64,000 nt of DNA. Source: Haliclystus octoradiatus (taxonomy: Eukaryota > Cnidaria > Staurozoa > Stauromedusae > Haliclystidae). Shown here piece after piece: positions 22,201-54,253 of this stretch. The notes under the pieces were generated by a model. It searched no databases and was not told the origin of the DNA. It worked only from the letters and a program-made list of their open reading frames with translations. How positions within the stretch are numbered: the first letter of the stretch is position 1; each line of letters begins with the position of its first letter. Position numbers and translations under genes: made by a program. Location: assembly GCA_916610825.1 (NCBI GenBank), contig OU744446.1, forward strand, positions 2,306,501 to 2,370,500. Reading direction: 5' to 3'.

Positions 22201-25200
22201 TATAAATATCAACAAAGATTAACAAACCTAGATATATTACAAATATGATTAGTAACAAAGATTTGTAATTAAGGGTTTTTATCAATACTGACACCACAAA
22301 ACAATAAAAAGTGTGAAATTTCATGGCATTTTCACATTTTTATATTGTGAATACGGATGATTTCATGGTTTTCGAACTTTTCGTTGCTTAAAACATTTAT
22401 CGTTTTCACAACACTTTTATGGCATTTTCATGGTTTTGGTAGCGGATAAAGTTTTAATTGAATCTTTTCTTAAAGTCAAAGCTGTGAAAAGAGCCACCTG
22501 ATGGTCAAATAAACTCAGAATGAGTTGATATTAAGGAGGTTTGAACACAAAATCATCAGATCTGATTCCCAGTGCATGTCCTATCTGAACTAGTCAAACA
22601 GTTTTGACCACATATTACTATTATTGATTGAATGCAATTCATGATTACATACCTTGCATCATGAACAGCAAATATGGCATCGTTATCATACGGCAATACG
22701 TCATTAGCCAAAAGGGGATGAGTTGTCGCAAAATGAGCAGAACTAGTTCCAAACTTGTAGGTATCAAGATCTGACGTACACTAGACAAAGAAATAATCAA
22801 ATCCAAAATTAAATAAAGAACACTTATAAATACTACTGATGACACCAAAACCATGAAATTTCATAGGGCAGGTTAATTGACCCTCGGTCCCTAATACAAC
22901 ATGAAGCTTGAAGCTCTTTATAAACTTGCTGTACGCCACTGGCATAAAAATTTAAAACTCCTTAATCCTTAAAAATCATTGTCGAGTCCTTGTCAAACAA
23001 ATTTGGATACAGTGAAACCTGTATACAGCATCCAGCTATGAAAGGTACTGTATACAATTGACCACAATCTGCAGGTGGCCTTTATATACAGGGTTATTTC
23101 AATAGAAACAATTATTTTAGACATTTCAAAAGTGACCACTATAGACAGGTGGCCGCTATAACAGGTTTGCCTGTACTGAGTGACCACTATATAAACAGGT
23201 GACTGATGCATAGAGATTATTGTTTTAACAAGTTTGACAGAATAGAACTTACATTGAGTCTTCCAACATCAGGATCTGTACCAGGATGATTGACAGGTCC
23301 CCAATATCCATTCACAGTATCTTTTTTGAGGAACGGACTTGTACGGAATGTGTTCTGTATATCAATCATTCTGAATCGACATACTGCAGATGTACCTTCT
23401 GGGTCACTGGGAAAAGGAAAACAAAAATGGCTTATGTGTTGTGAAACATCATCACAATTTAAAAAAGTAAAAACCACAAATTTTTTAGACAATAAAAAAG
23501 TTTGAAAACCGTGAAAACATCCATATTCACGAATCGTCACTACTCAGTGGTCACTATTGAAATAACACAAAGGCAATATTTAATGAAAGTCATGCCCTTT
23601 GTACCGTAATTCTTCAACTAGTTCAGGATAATACTGAAAACATCTTTAAATGCTTTCTTCTGTATTTTTTGTCGAGGTTTGACCTATAAATAGGAATATT
23701 ATCAATTTCTTTCTGAATGTTTTGTAGGTTTGACCAATAAATCAGAAAATTATCAATTCCCTTCAGAATTTTTTGTTAGGGCTTGACCTATAAATCAGAA
23801 AATAATCAATCCCCTTCTGAAATTACTGTAACCTTCCGGGATCTAGATTCTCAGGATCCCCACTCAGGCACTCACTTTTGTTGGACGCTGTTAATATCAC
23901 TACCCGCTTATTAATACGGTTTTCAATAAGTGATATTAAAATAGCAAGGTTGCACCGTCTCACGAAAGAGAAATTCTCATCACTTAGATCTACGGATCTC
24001 ACAAGCAAAATAAATATTATGTTTTATGATACTTACAATGATGATGTAAATATTCCATAAATGAAGTCTTCTGCAAATGAAGCGTTTGTGTGAACTGATG
24101 TATGGAAGGTGCTTTCTAAATATGAAATCACACAAAAGATTAACATCATTAGAAATATGTAGCTAGTGAATAGGGAGAGACAGGGTTTAATAAAACAAGA
24201 AACGCAATAATTGAAAATCTAATAAGCAAATAACCAAAGGCATGAAAAAAGTGTGAAATTTCATGGTGTTTTCACATCACTTCATGGCATTTTCATGGTT
24301 TTGGTGTTGATACTTGGTATTGTATGAAAGTGTTATTGGTAACCTTCTTTAAAGTCAATACAAAAAAGTAAAATGCTTTTTAGTATTAATTTTAATTATG
24401 CAAAACGTTTGACTGTAACGGAAACAGGTAAATTAATTCAATGACTTTTGGTAAATACAATTCATGGTTTTTTGAATAAGAAATATATTCTAGAGGTGCA
24501 GAGAAATATATTCTGTAGTCTGTTTCCTCATACAGTGTAAGTACAGTCGAACTCGGTTAATATCCCTACATAAAACTGATTTCTATTTTTTATGCTCCAT
24601 ACAAACTCTCATAATCCTACCTCTCATAATGTCCTGCTTTTCATCTGTATCAGAGGGGGGATATTAAGCAAGTTCGACTGTAACCCTGTTAATATCACTA
24701 GTAACAATATAAAACTATGTGATATATACGGCACAGGTTTTATTGTATCTTGATTTACTTACGCAGTAGATCATAATATATCGTTGGCTGTCCCGGAAAC
24801 TTCTTCATGCACACCAATTGACTTTTTAAAAACGTTATAAACTTGTTTTCAAATACAAATGATTCTCCAACGTCATACTAATAAAAAACACAATTAGAGA
24901 TTGAAGGATAACAGAGTTTCATGCACAAGAAAATTGAATTTGGATATCTTAAAGAATTTTAATTTGGAATGGATTTGCGCATTTCAGACGTCGTACTTAC
25001 TGGACATATCCTTGAGACTCTTGAGAGTACAATCTGAATAAAAATAGAAAATAAAACTTTAAATATGGACCTTTTATTTAAAGATAACTAACGAAAGACT
25101 TTTTAATACAAAGTACAAATTTTATTAAGGCTAATTAATTAAATTATTGCAGACTTACGTTTCGATCGATAACCTCTAATGATACTTCACGGAAGAAAAA

Positions 25201-28200
25201 GTATAAAAATCCATCGTCAGCTTGAAATGACGATACAAAGTTTGCATCTGAAAACAAGAAAATCATCTGTTAGATCAGATATGGTCTTGAAAGTCATTGT
25301 AACTTAATGTAAATTGTGTAGATTCATTATAATTTATTTAGATCAACTTTAAGATTTTTTATTGGAGGGTAGCCTACAATTGTACATCTTGAAAGTTAGA
25401 TGCTGAAAAGATTACATATGGCTTCTTACAAAATATGAGTTCAAGGAACAAATCAATCATAAATTTGGACAGCTGTATATCATAAGATAACATGCTTTAT
25501 GATATTGAAAAATACAGGCCATCAATTTCATCAAACTTAATTGAAAAAGCAATACAGATTTATCCATTTATTGCGACAAGCTCACCACATTAATCTTCAC
25601 AAATAGATCTCTACCAATGACCTTGACTCTGGATATGTTTACAGTTAGCACCTAATTAACATCTTGATGGATTTGCTTGTGATGCATACTCTCTTATTGA
25701 AATATCACATGACATCTATCTTCAGAGTATACACCTCATTTAGGATATGACAATAAGTAGGCATACAGTTCAATAAAATGGGGACCGTCAGCCAGGAAAA
25801 CAGTTTTTGGACAATATGATTATTTGTATATAGATAGGCTAATAATAGATTGAAATTAAACAAATGTCAATTTTTGAAAATAAATAAAACATTCTAGATT
25901 GCTGTGAGTTAATATTACTTAAAACTTGAAACATTTGAAACAACTTTGTAAAGAAAGCATTGGGCTGCTCTAAACATACTATGAAGTACTATATATTTAA
26001 TCCATTCTTGACATTGAAAAGCTCATCACACTCATTAAATCATTGGAAATTCTAGTAATCATGATTATTCCTTGAATCCCTGGAGGATTCTATTCTTAGT
26101 ACTTGACTCAACTTTCTATACTATTTCTTTGCAAAAAAAGACATTGTCAGATCCAAATTGCAGGATATTCCATTAACCAAATTGTAGGATTATTGTAGTT
26201 ACCATAGAATGTTGGGTTTCCGTTGACAGTTCGTATTTGTTCTTTCAAAGCAGGAATTCCAGTTTTTGCAATTCCATAATCTGACGGACCAAGGCGTACA
26301 CCAGTGAACAATGATGAACCTGTTTTTTAAAAAAAATATTATAATCATCAAATTTTATTTTTGAAATTTATGTCATAATTAGTCAACTGTCGTAACTTTA
26401 CTTCAGAAAATAGAAGCCTTATGAAAACTAATTTCGGAGGTAATATTTTTATTTACAAATTTATTTTAAAGTAAAGGATAGCAGGCTAAATGTTTTACTA
26501 AAAAACTACAAATTTATTATTACAGATAACCAAAGTTTTGAATGTTCAAACCAACAATGGAGTCACTCTGAAAGGAAATTTTGAAGCGTCATTTCCACAT
26601 TCAAACGTAGGCCTAATCAGTGATTACTGATCATAAATAAAAAATGAAATAACTACCAAAGTAGTTGATAATATTAAAAACATAAACTTTATAAACTTTC
26701 CAATGTTGAGATCAGAAAATATCAAAGTTTCTGTCAGTTGTGTAACTGTTCATGTATACCCAGCACCCTATATAATTCCTATAATCTATCTATGTTGTAT
26801 TTGTGTAATTTGAATAATAATAAATTAGATCAAGTTTAGCCGAATAAATAGTCAGCAATTAGAGGTAGTTAAATGTGCAGGTGGTCTTTATATACAGGTT
26901 TAATTCAATAGAAAATATTAATTTAGACATTGCAATAGTAACCACTATAGAGAAAGGTGGCCACTGTATAGAGGTGACAGATCTGACTGTATAATACATA
27001 CCAACTGACACTGAAGTAACATTTTCATTTGGATCAGAAGGGCATCTAGACACACCAGTGATATTCTTATCTTTGAGCAACGTAAATGTTGATTTCTAAA
27101 AATATGAACATTCTCACAAATATTATTATCTAGTGTATAATATTTGAGTAAACCACAGACATATAAATATCTAGTATAATATATGAACAAACAGCCCTGT
27201 ATATGATCAGTTGTCTGTTGATAATGGTATAACAGTAGGCCTACAACCTTCACTGCTGGCATCAAAAACATTGATCAGAAATTTTATGGTATTTTCACAG
27301 GATTTTCACATTTTTAATATTGTGAATATGGATGTTTTTATGGTATTCACACTTTTCACGGCTTGAAAAATTTATCATTTTCTCTTTTTCACATTTTTTC
27401 ATGGTTTTGGTGTTGGTAGTGTGCGAGACATGTTAGCTTACTACAGTGTCGCGGCTGAGATCAATGAAGAGCACTCAATATCATCACTTTCAGCAAAAAA
27501 AGAAACACTCCGTTAGAAATAGAGGATTGGTATGGGTGCCTTTGGCAGGGGTACACAACAAAATACATTTGTGTCTGCAACCAAATTTCCCCTTTCAAAG
27601 TGTCTGCAGACTTTTATTTAGGTTACTGACTCATGAAAGGACATTATTTTAGTGAGAATAACATTGATTGAAACATGCTTAGAATTCATAAAAATTTCTA
27701 AAAGTTCAATAATCATTCTAAATGCCGAAATTTGTGCCTGAAGTAATTCTATTGTTCTCCAAATGTGCCTGCGACTGACGTTCCCAGCGGTTCTTGTTTT
27801 ATTGAGCCCTGGCCTTCGGTAGGGTGACACCGTTTCAATTACTAGATATCTGGGTCTGGATTCAAACAAGCTTATGAAAATGACAGATTAATATATGGTA
27901 GTGCTACAATTGCAGCTTACAGCCGGCTATGAGTGGTAGATTAAATCAATGAGCTACAAGTCGGCAAGCCTTTATGAGATCAGTGAGCTACAAGTTGGCA
28001 TTGGATTCTGATCAGATTTGCATGCCACAGATTGTGCAACTGCTGCACATATATATACTGCCACACTGATTATCCAATTTTTGTTTGGTTTATCATTTTG
28101 TATTGCATACATAATGTATATAGTGCATTCATGTAAAGCTTAAAGCATGTGTTAATGTCAAATACAAACATATAATATTGTACCTCTATTTCCCAACACA

Positions 28201-30083
28201 AAGGTTGACCTGCGTTGGTCCCACATGCTACAAGATTAGCACCAGAATCAACAAGAACCTTTATGTAATTGCTACATAGTTCCTACAAAAATAAATTCAA
28301 AATAAATGTCAATAATTGATGCACTATTCAATATGCATCAAATGAAGATTAAATCATTCTTTAATCTCACCGCGTCCTTCATTTGTTTACATGATGTAAA
28401 TTCGTTATTACCAGGTGGCAATTTGATGACCTACAAAGAATAATGAGCAAAAGAATTAACAAGACGCTCATAGTTCATAGATTAAAAACTACAATGCTAT
28501 TATCACAAAAAGAGATGTTGGCTAATCATCATAAGGCATATCTGAAGGTTTAGGCCTACTATATATATAGGGCCAGAGTCATAAAAATTGACTGTCGTTC
28601 CGCGACTCCACATCCAAATGAAAAAATCTTTTTCACCATTCTTCCTCCAATCAACATCAATTAAACAAATGTGTACTACATTTTCTTTGAGTCACACGAG
28701 TTTCATGTACACTTTAATTGTTTCTACTCTAGTTTCATTTCTTAAACATGCAATACCTGACACTTCGTGACAGGGAATAGTTGCTTTTCGGGATTAAACT
28801 CAAGTCATTTAAACCTAAACAAAAAACATGTTTTACATGAATAAATTACGATACCTTGATAGGATGTTGAACATTTTCCTTAAATGAAATTTGAAGAATG
28901 ATATCTCTGAAACAAGAAACAAGTTTGTAAATTAAATTTTCTGTCCTCTAAAAAATAATCAGGGATCTACATCAAATATTAAACGACAAGTTACATCAGC
29001 CAGAGATTTGAGCATGAAAGCTTTGGGCAACGGATTTAAATAGGCCCTTTTAAAAAACTTTTGTACATTTTTTAACTTTTCATAAGAAATTTACAAGTTA
29101 TGAAGTATTAAGTATTACACCAATGACTACAAAACCAGGACCAAAGCCTAACACATTTGATGATAATATTTTAGGTCCTAGAATCAGCCCTGGTAAAATT
29201 GTAGATGTGGAATGCAATTCGAAAGACCTTGTAATTATTATGTACAGGTAAATATAATTCAACTTTTTCAATTAAAATGTTAAAGCATGCACATGTGCAC
29301 ATGTGAAACATTATTATATTTTTGTGCAACTCATCTTATTAAATATTACTATACAAGTAACATCCAATTAAAAATTTTAAAAAGAGTAAACAATTCTTTA
29401 TTACATTGTAATCTATTTACGCTTCTATAGAAAAATTTCAATAGATAGGAAAGTAATATGGAATGTTTAAGTTTCAATCAACTCAAACGCATTAAATTTT
29501 AAACTATTCAAAAGAATTTGGAATTTTGGAAAATTGATGTAAAATATTCAGAATCAAACAATAGGCATAATAGTGATTATTTTACCTTCCTCCAGCTATC
29601 AATGTGTCAGTTTTATTGTCTATGGATAAAACTCGTATGTGTAAAGTTTGACTGTCTGCAATGTTTAAGAATTTGCCAGGATATTGAACAACTGATGCAT
29701 CTAAACAATTGATAAACAAATAAAATAATACACAATAAGGGGAAAACGAAGCAATTAAAATTAAGCGTTACATATAAATATTATTGTATAAAGCGGTACA
29801 AAGAATTACAGAAATATGATACATTCGTGACATATAAATTTCAAACTTCAAAGTGCTTACTCTTCAACTGATAATTTGTTTGATAAGAAAGCAACATGAA
29901 CGTGCAAAGATTAGTCAACTGTTGTTAAATTACATAATTTATTTTTTTAATAACGTAAACAAATATAAAGCAATAAACTATGCAATTATAGAATGCGTTA
30001 CCTCTTGCAAATATCTGCGTTTGTCCATAGGTTTGTTGTTGTTTTAAAGATACAAGAATCACTAAACACAGCATGTAGGACAT
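13229..30083 (-). CDS. Transmembrane semaphorin (Sema-PSI-Ig-Ig-TM)
   Basis: Semaphorins are guidance ligands that bind plexins through the Sema beta-propeller. Coding exons in order: 30083-30002, 29700-29586, 28906-28855, 28430-28371, 28282-28184, 27095-27002, 26319-26203, 25247-25159, 25033-25001, 24877-24763, 24115-24037, 23406-23253, 22780-22653, 22194-22118, 21337-21255, 20767-20732, 19815-19739, 19342-19265, 17431-17144, 15407-15168, 13644-13229. Exon 1 encodes a signal peptide (MSYMLCLVILVSL). Sema hallmarks include LVACGTNAGQPLCW, CPSDPNENVT, YFFFREVSLE, VSRICP, NKFITFLKSQLVC, SAVCRFRMIDI and DGRILKIV. PSI shows SQDPYCAW. Exon 19 is a classic Ig fold (LQCKAQG, GWAKDG, GIYSCLV). Exon 20 is a weaker Ig-like unit without the usual Trp. 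Exon 21 has the TM segment (YGLFIVFVILFCIALISCLM) and a ~100-residue tail. Exon 1's acceptor at 30096 and a donor at 30248 imply a 5' UTR exon. Every phase agrees except exon 18 to 19. The exons give about 837 codons. Closest in layout to class 4; exact class uncertain. Confidence 0.93.
13930..14107. mobile_element. pogo-like MITE copy, diverged
   Basis: Begins TACAGTTAAACCTGCCATAA and ends near TACATGTTTTGCTGT. It is in the last semaphorin intron. Confidence 0.72.
14682..14862. mobile_element. pogo-like MITE copy
   Basis: TAGAGTCAAACCTGTTATAA at the left, TATACGAGTTTCATTGTA at the right. It is in the last semaphorin intron. Confidence 0.82.
15486..16043. mobile_element. TTAA-flanked foldback element (long palindrome)
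   Basis: Two arms of roughly 250-270 bp (about 15486-15735 and 15765-16043) are near-perfect reverse complements around a ~30 bp centre. The ends TAAGAAAAGTCAAC and GTTGACTTTTCTTA abut TTAA on both sides (15482-15485 and 16044-16047). The transcript of this semaphorin intron, between the two Ig-like exons, would fold into a very long hairpin. Confidence 0.85.
16470..16700. repeat. Dispersed repeat with a G-rich edge
   Basis: CTGGGGGAGGGGGCACTTCC followed by AAGGGGTGCTTTTTCC. A related sequence is at about 38085-38280 (GTGGGGGGGAGGGGGTAC, AAAGGGGTGTTCCATTTTC). Unclassified. Confidence 0.5.
16920..17100. mobile_element. pogo-like MITE copy
   Basis: TACAGTGAAACCTGTATATA at the left, ACAGGTTTGACTGTA at the right. 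It lies about 45 bases downstream of the donor of the first Ig exon. Confidence 0.87.
18217..18871. repeat. 131-bp tandem repeat, five units
   Basis: The word GAAAGTGTTGTG recurs at 18217, 18348, 18479, 18610 and 18741, and the register ends at 18872, exactly 131 bp per unit. Units carry ACTACAACTTTTGTAGGCC and AAAACATCCATAATCACAAT. The array lies in the semaphorin intron between the PSI and Ig exons. Single diverged pieces of the same sequence occur at about 22310-22440, 24248-24305 and 27280-27420. Confidence 0.92.
18985..19125. repeat. Dispersed repeat, second copy at 44275-44420
   Basis: TCTAGGATATCTAGATCATT and the sequence through GAGTTCAAAACGGTGAAAAT are almost identical to 44275-44420, in a GBA2 intron. 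It directly follows the 131-bp array here. Confidence 0.8.
19148..19259. mobile_element. Partial pogo-like MITE
   Basis: Right portion of the family (GTGGACATTAGAGACAGGTG ... TTATATTGTATA). It ends a few bases from the donor of the PSI exon. Confidence 0.65.
19547..19589 (-). ncRNA. Decayed hammerhead-ribozyme-like sequence
   Basis: On the minus strand CTGT-CTGAAAA, then a TCCATGGA stem, then GTGAACCTCTGAGTAACAG. Stem I (CTGT/ACAG) and the AGTA cleavage context remain. The core G after CUGAN is mutated to A and helix III is weakened, so it should be inactive. It lies in a semaphorin intron. Confidence 0.45.
20512..20696. mobile_element. pogo-like MITE copy
   Basis: CAATGAAACCTGTATATTAC at the left, AGTAACTTGACTGTA at the right. 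It lies about 35 bases from semaphorin exon 16. Confidence 0.8.
20933..21036. repeat. Hairpin with 25-bp perfect arms
   Basis: TAGAGTCAAGAAAGACACAC ... GTGTGTCTTTCTTGACTCTA, arms perfect over about 25 bp, flanked by short (TAA)n runs. A MITE-like foldback in a semaphorin intron. Confidence 0.75.
21621..21958. mobile_element. Inverted-repeat element with a hammerhead core in each arm
   Basis: Terminal arms of about 80 bp begin ATAGACACAAAGATGAGGCA and end TGCCTCATCTTTGTGTCTAT. The right arm holds a complete hammerhead core on the plus strand. The left arm holds the mirror-image, decayed core on the minus strand (CTGATGA at 21692-21686). The interior has no ORF. It lies in the semaphorin intron between exons 14 and 15. 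Confidence 0.78.
21880..21924 (+). ncRNA. Hammerhead ribozyme (type I-like, minimal helix III)
   Basis: Stem I CTGT (21880-21883) pairs with ACAG (21921-21924). CTGATGA is at 21884-21890. Stem II ACGC pairs with GTGT (one G-U) and abuts GAA at 21908-21910. Helix III is ACT/AGT around loop TCG. The predicted cleavage is after A21920 in GTA (an NUH site). All conserved core bases are present. The three-base-pair helix III is typical of hammerheads from retrozymes and Penelope-like elements. Stem I is short here, which may require dimerisation. Confidence 0.75.
23008..23241. mobile_element. pogo-like MITE plus an adjoining partial copy
   Basis: Copy 23008-23175 (TACAGTGAAACCTGTATACA ... ACAGGTTTGCCTGTA) is followed directly by a second right-end fragment to 23241 (GTGACCACTATATAAACAGG ... 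AAGTTTGACAG). Confidence 0.78.
23660..23830. repeat. Three imperfect ~53-bp direct repeats
   Basis: The words TTTGACCTATAAAT, TTTGACCAATAAAT and CTTGACCTATAAAT occur at 23675, 23729 and 23782. It resembles the interior of the CAGGGTCCGACAAAAG hAT-type MITE. Confidence 0.65.
24544..24680. mobile_element. Second pogo-like MITE family, 137 bp
   Basis: Inverted ends CAGTCGAACTCGGTTAATAT and ATATTAAGCAAGTTCGACTG with TA borders. The ends differ from the main 180-bp family. It lies in a semaphorin intron. Confidence 0.8.
26840..26993. mobile_element. Partial pogo-like MITE
   Basis: ATAGTCAGCAATTAGAGGTA ... GTGACAGATCTGACTGTA; it lacks the left terminus and lies less than 10 bases from the donor of semaphorin exon 6. 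Confidence 0.7.
27437..27545 (+). mobile_element. Fragment of the tRNA-derived SINE body
   Basis: CAGTGTCGCGGCTGAGAT through AGAAATAGAGGATTGGTATG matches the reverse complement of 38470-38575. The tRNA-like head is absent. A further edge (GGCCTTCGGTAGGGTGACACC) is near 27808-27830. Confidence 0.65.
29088..29247 (+). other. Exon-like open stretch antisense to the semaphorin, unidentified
   Basis: On the plus strand, inside semaphorin intron 2, a pyrimidine-rich acceptor (ACTTTTCATAAG) precedes an open frame of about 53 codons ending in a good donor (TACAG|GTAAAT). The frame includes TTKPGPKPNTFDDN and LGPRISPGKIVDVECNSKD, compositionally unlike the neighbouring repeats. I do not recognise the family and could not find a second exon. 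It could be one exon of a nested gene, or a transposed or pseudogene fragment. Confidence 0.3.
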
Positions 30084-30289
30084 TGCCACTTCACGCCTAA
30101 ACAAAATTGAAGTTTAAAATATCAATAAAATATATTATTTTAAAATAAACCTGAATCAACAGAGTGTCTTATGATCTTTTCATAGTGAAAAAATCATGTC
30201 ATATGAAAGTAAGACTATAAGAACAGTTAGATATTTTAATATGTTACCTTGCTGTCTGATGTCTGATCATTTTCACCGATTTAAAAATT

Positions 30290-32657
30290 TAATTCCAAAC
30301 GGTCGAGTAAACAAGAAACTACGTTGTTTTTTGATTGTTAACTTATCGCGAGGCAATGTAATAACAGGTTGAAACAAGCAAAGGCTTTAATACAAAATAT
30401 AGAATATTATTTTTTCTTAACCGGATACACAAAACCACAGTAAAATCTTTTCTGGCTTTCAGATCAGTTACTACCGTATTTCCGACTCTTTTCACTTTAC
30501 TCGTACGAGGTAAACACAAATGTGAGTAATCAAATCCAAATACTTTTTGCCAATTAAATAACCCATTAAACTTCTCATGACATATAATTCTATAATAATG
30601 TTATTTAATCGTAGTTGAACTACAACTTATTTGGCTTTTCCGATTAAAAACTTTCTGATATCGGCAAATCGAACGTTTGATCATGTTAGCGCCATCTTCG
30701 TTACTAAAATTGTCAACTTTTGAAATTAGACGGCGTCAAATTTTATGCGTCAATGAAACCAGAAAGTGAATGTGACGCATGCGTTGGAGTTATATCCGGT
30801 CGGAAATTAGAGAAAGGTGTTTTAGACTAACGAGCTTACTTTTCAACTGGGATCACAAACGAAACGGTGTATAACAAAGAACTAGCAATATCGTTTACAT
30901 CATATACAATACCTGTATATTCAATTTGCTTCCTTTATACGTGGAAGATTTGCAAAAACTTCCACGTTCTGCAAAATCTGCCAACTAACAGGAGGTCGCA
31001 GGCTGGCTAACCATCTAACAAATTCTGTCAAATTATTAGCAAGCAAATCAAGTTATCAACACTAGGCAGTATGCCTCTATAGACATATAGTATAGCTTTA
31101 ATGAGTTTCAGGCTATTATTTGTGCCTATAAGTACAGGATTTAGAATCTACTGTTACATGTAATGTTGTTTTAACACTTGAAACGGCCTCAAATTTATTA
31201 ATTTAATTGAGACTTTTAGTGAATACGTCGTTTAGCCATACATACCCTAAAACCTGCTTGTAAAAAGAGTAAAAGGAGTGAGGAACTCTATCTCTATCAT
31301 AATATAATTGAGCCAGCTTTAATTATATACAGTGATATCACAGATGAAAATGTTTACACAACAGCTCCTGCCTGGGAGGGGGGGGGGGTATACTGATGCA
31401 AACATCATGCGACACTTTATCTCTTGTTTCCGCTCGTTGGCTTACGTATTAACAATGTTCTAATTGTTTTCTATCTCAAATGTCAGCATTTTAATCCATT
31501 GACATATATTTACTAGTTGTAGATCAGATCATATTATCAAACTGATATATATATATATCCTCAAAAGAAAGTTTACCTATATTGATAACATATAATTTAA
31601 GCCTCATCGCCAAGGTTCAAATTACAGATACTGTCAATATTAATGGTTTTATGCCCTGGCTGACATGGTGTTTTAAAATAAGTAGTTGTTTTTATGCATC
31701 CAGTTTCATGTTCTATGAAGCATGATATCATAAGACATAAATAAGATCATATTAATCCGATTTGATAATGATTTGATCAATCATATAAATTGAATTTATC
31801 ATATAATATGAAACCTCATAATAATATGATATGGTTATCTCTTAGCAGATAAATATAGTGCTCACTGTCATTTGACAGAGCCGTAAATAATGAGCGAGAA
31901 ACTTGAAGTAACAGAAATGAATAATGTATAAATAAAATAAAATATTAATATAAAACTTGATGATTTTAAAGTTAATTTTCTTTGAATGAATGTCAATTTG
32001 AGAAAAGTTATCATAAAAATTCAATATTATATTCCAGATTTTAGCATTTCTGCTCATATTTTGCGTTAATTAAAAATGTGGTGTAACTGTTCTATGTAGC
32101 ATGACTCGAAAGGACGACGGAAATGCATTTTCAATAAGTCGGAATTTCACGATTTACTCTCGATTTGTTTGTTACTCTCGAATTTTATTATTCAAGTAAC
32201 TTTCATGAATATACCAAATCCATTTTGTACCATTATCAATCTCGTTCAGCTATTTTACAAACGAATATAGTTCATGTAATCTTTGAAAATATTTTCATAT
32301 TAATCGGACTTTGTCTTACAAATCTCAAACAATAATTTAAGAGAGATTAATCATAAAAATAATGTTGCGAGAAGATTAAAATTAAATTAATATCGTTGAC
32401 TAATTACTTAAACGTTTTTAATAAACAAAGCATTCTCTGTTCATCATACCAGTAAATGTAAAATAAAACAAGCTGTCATATCGATAGCCAATCAAATTAC
32501 ATTTTCAAAATGGTTGTATATATATTTCATTATATAATGCTTTTTTTCATATCATAATTACAATTACATACTTCTTATATTTCCTTTAACAAGTATAATA
32601 AATATCATTTTTTTTATCATTATAAAATTGACTTTAAGTTAATTGAAAAAAACTGTT
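30290..32657. other. Intergenic between the semaphorin 5' end and the GBA2 3' end
   Basis: The semaphorin promoter should lie here, upstream (higher coordinates) of a UTR donor at 30248. A CG-containing palindrome GACGCATGCGTTG occurs near 30777. The rest is AT-rich with a G run at 31376-31388. No coding exon was recognised. Confidence 0.5.
31864..31915 (+). ncRNA. Decayed hammerhead-like sequence
   Basis: GAGAAACTTGAAGTAACAG keeps GAA, helix III ACT/AGT with loop TGA, and the cleavage A. Upstream CTGT pairs with ACAG, but the CUGANGA box has become CATTTGA. Intergenic remnant of the same element class as 21621-21958. Confidence 0.4.
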
Positions 32658-32663
32658 TTTATT
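32658..32663 (-). promoter_or_regulatory. Candidate poly(A) signal of GBA2
   Basis: AATAAA on the minus strand about 13 bases after the GBA2 stop codon, implying a very short 3' UTR if used. Confidence 0.45.
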
Positions 32664-32675
32664 TTAAATTGTTCC

Positions 32676-53740
<21,065 letters not shown>

Positions 53741-54253
53741 AGCAAAATAAATACGTTAAATACTGAATTCACTTTTAATATTGCATTTCTATCAAGTAAA
53801 TACTGGTATAAAAGGCAATAATTTAGAAGTAATTATTCGTGTGTAAAAACGTTTTGTTACAATCAGCTTTCAGTCAGCAAGCTACTAATGAATAATTTTC
53901 TGTAAACATGTCACAGTCAATAATGTGAATTCAAAATTCCCACCGATCCAACCGTAAATACGTCAATAGCATTAATATTCAACAGATCCAATGGAAATGT
54001 AATGACGTCAAACAATTCTGAGACCAATGATGACGTTTTACATTGGATAAGTGATGTTTGACAATTCGCGAGAAACAATAGCCTCCTTTAGGCAGGTCAT
54101 GTTTACGTTTTGAAATCATAAAAAAAGTGCGCATGCGCGAAACTCATGTAAAGATATTTTGAATCAAGGTGCAAGTTTAACATTAATTATTGGTCTGTTT
54201 TTGCTCGGATAAGACATTTATAGCTTTTCATGTGACAGCCAACACTTGTTTCA
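53741..54253. promoter_or_regulatory. Shared GBA2/RNF180 upstream region (candidate bidirectional promoter)
   Basis: The 513 bp between the divergent start codons. It contains an NRF1-type palindrome, several CG dinucleotides in otherwise CG-poor DNA (GACGTCAAAC, GATGACGTTTTAC) and no repeat element, unlike the flanking introns. Transcription starts were not determined, and 5' UTR introns cannot be excluded. Confidence 0.6.
54128..54139. promoter_or_regulatory. NRF1-type binding site
   Basis: TGCGCATGCGCG matches the palindromic NRF1 consensus (YGCGCANGCGCR) at every position. It is 115 bases upstream of the RNF180 start and 388 bases upstream of the GBA2 start. Confidence 0.65.
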
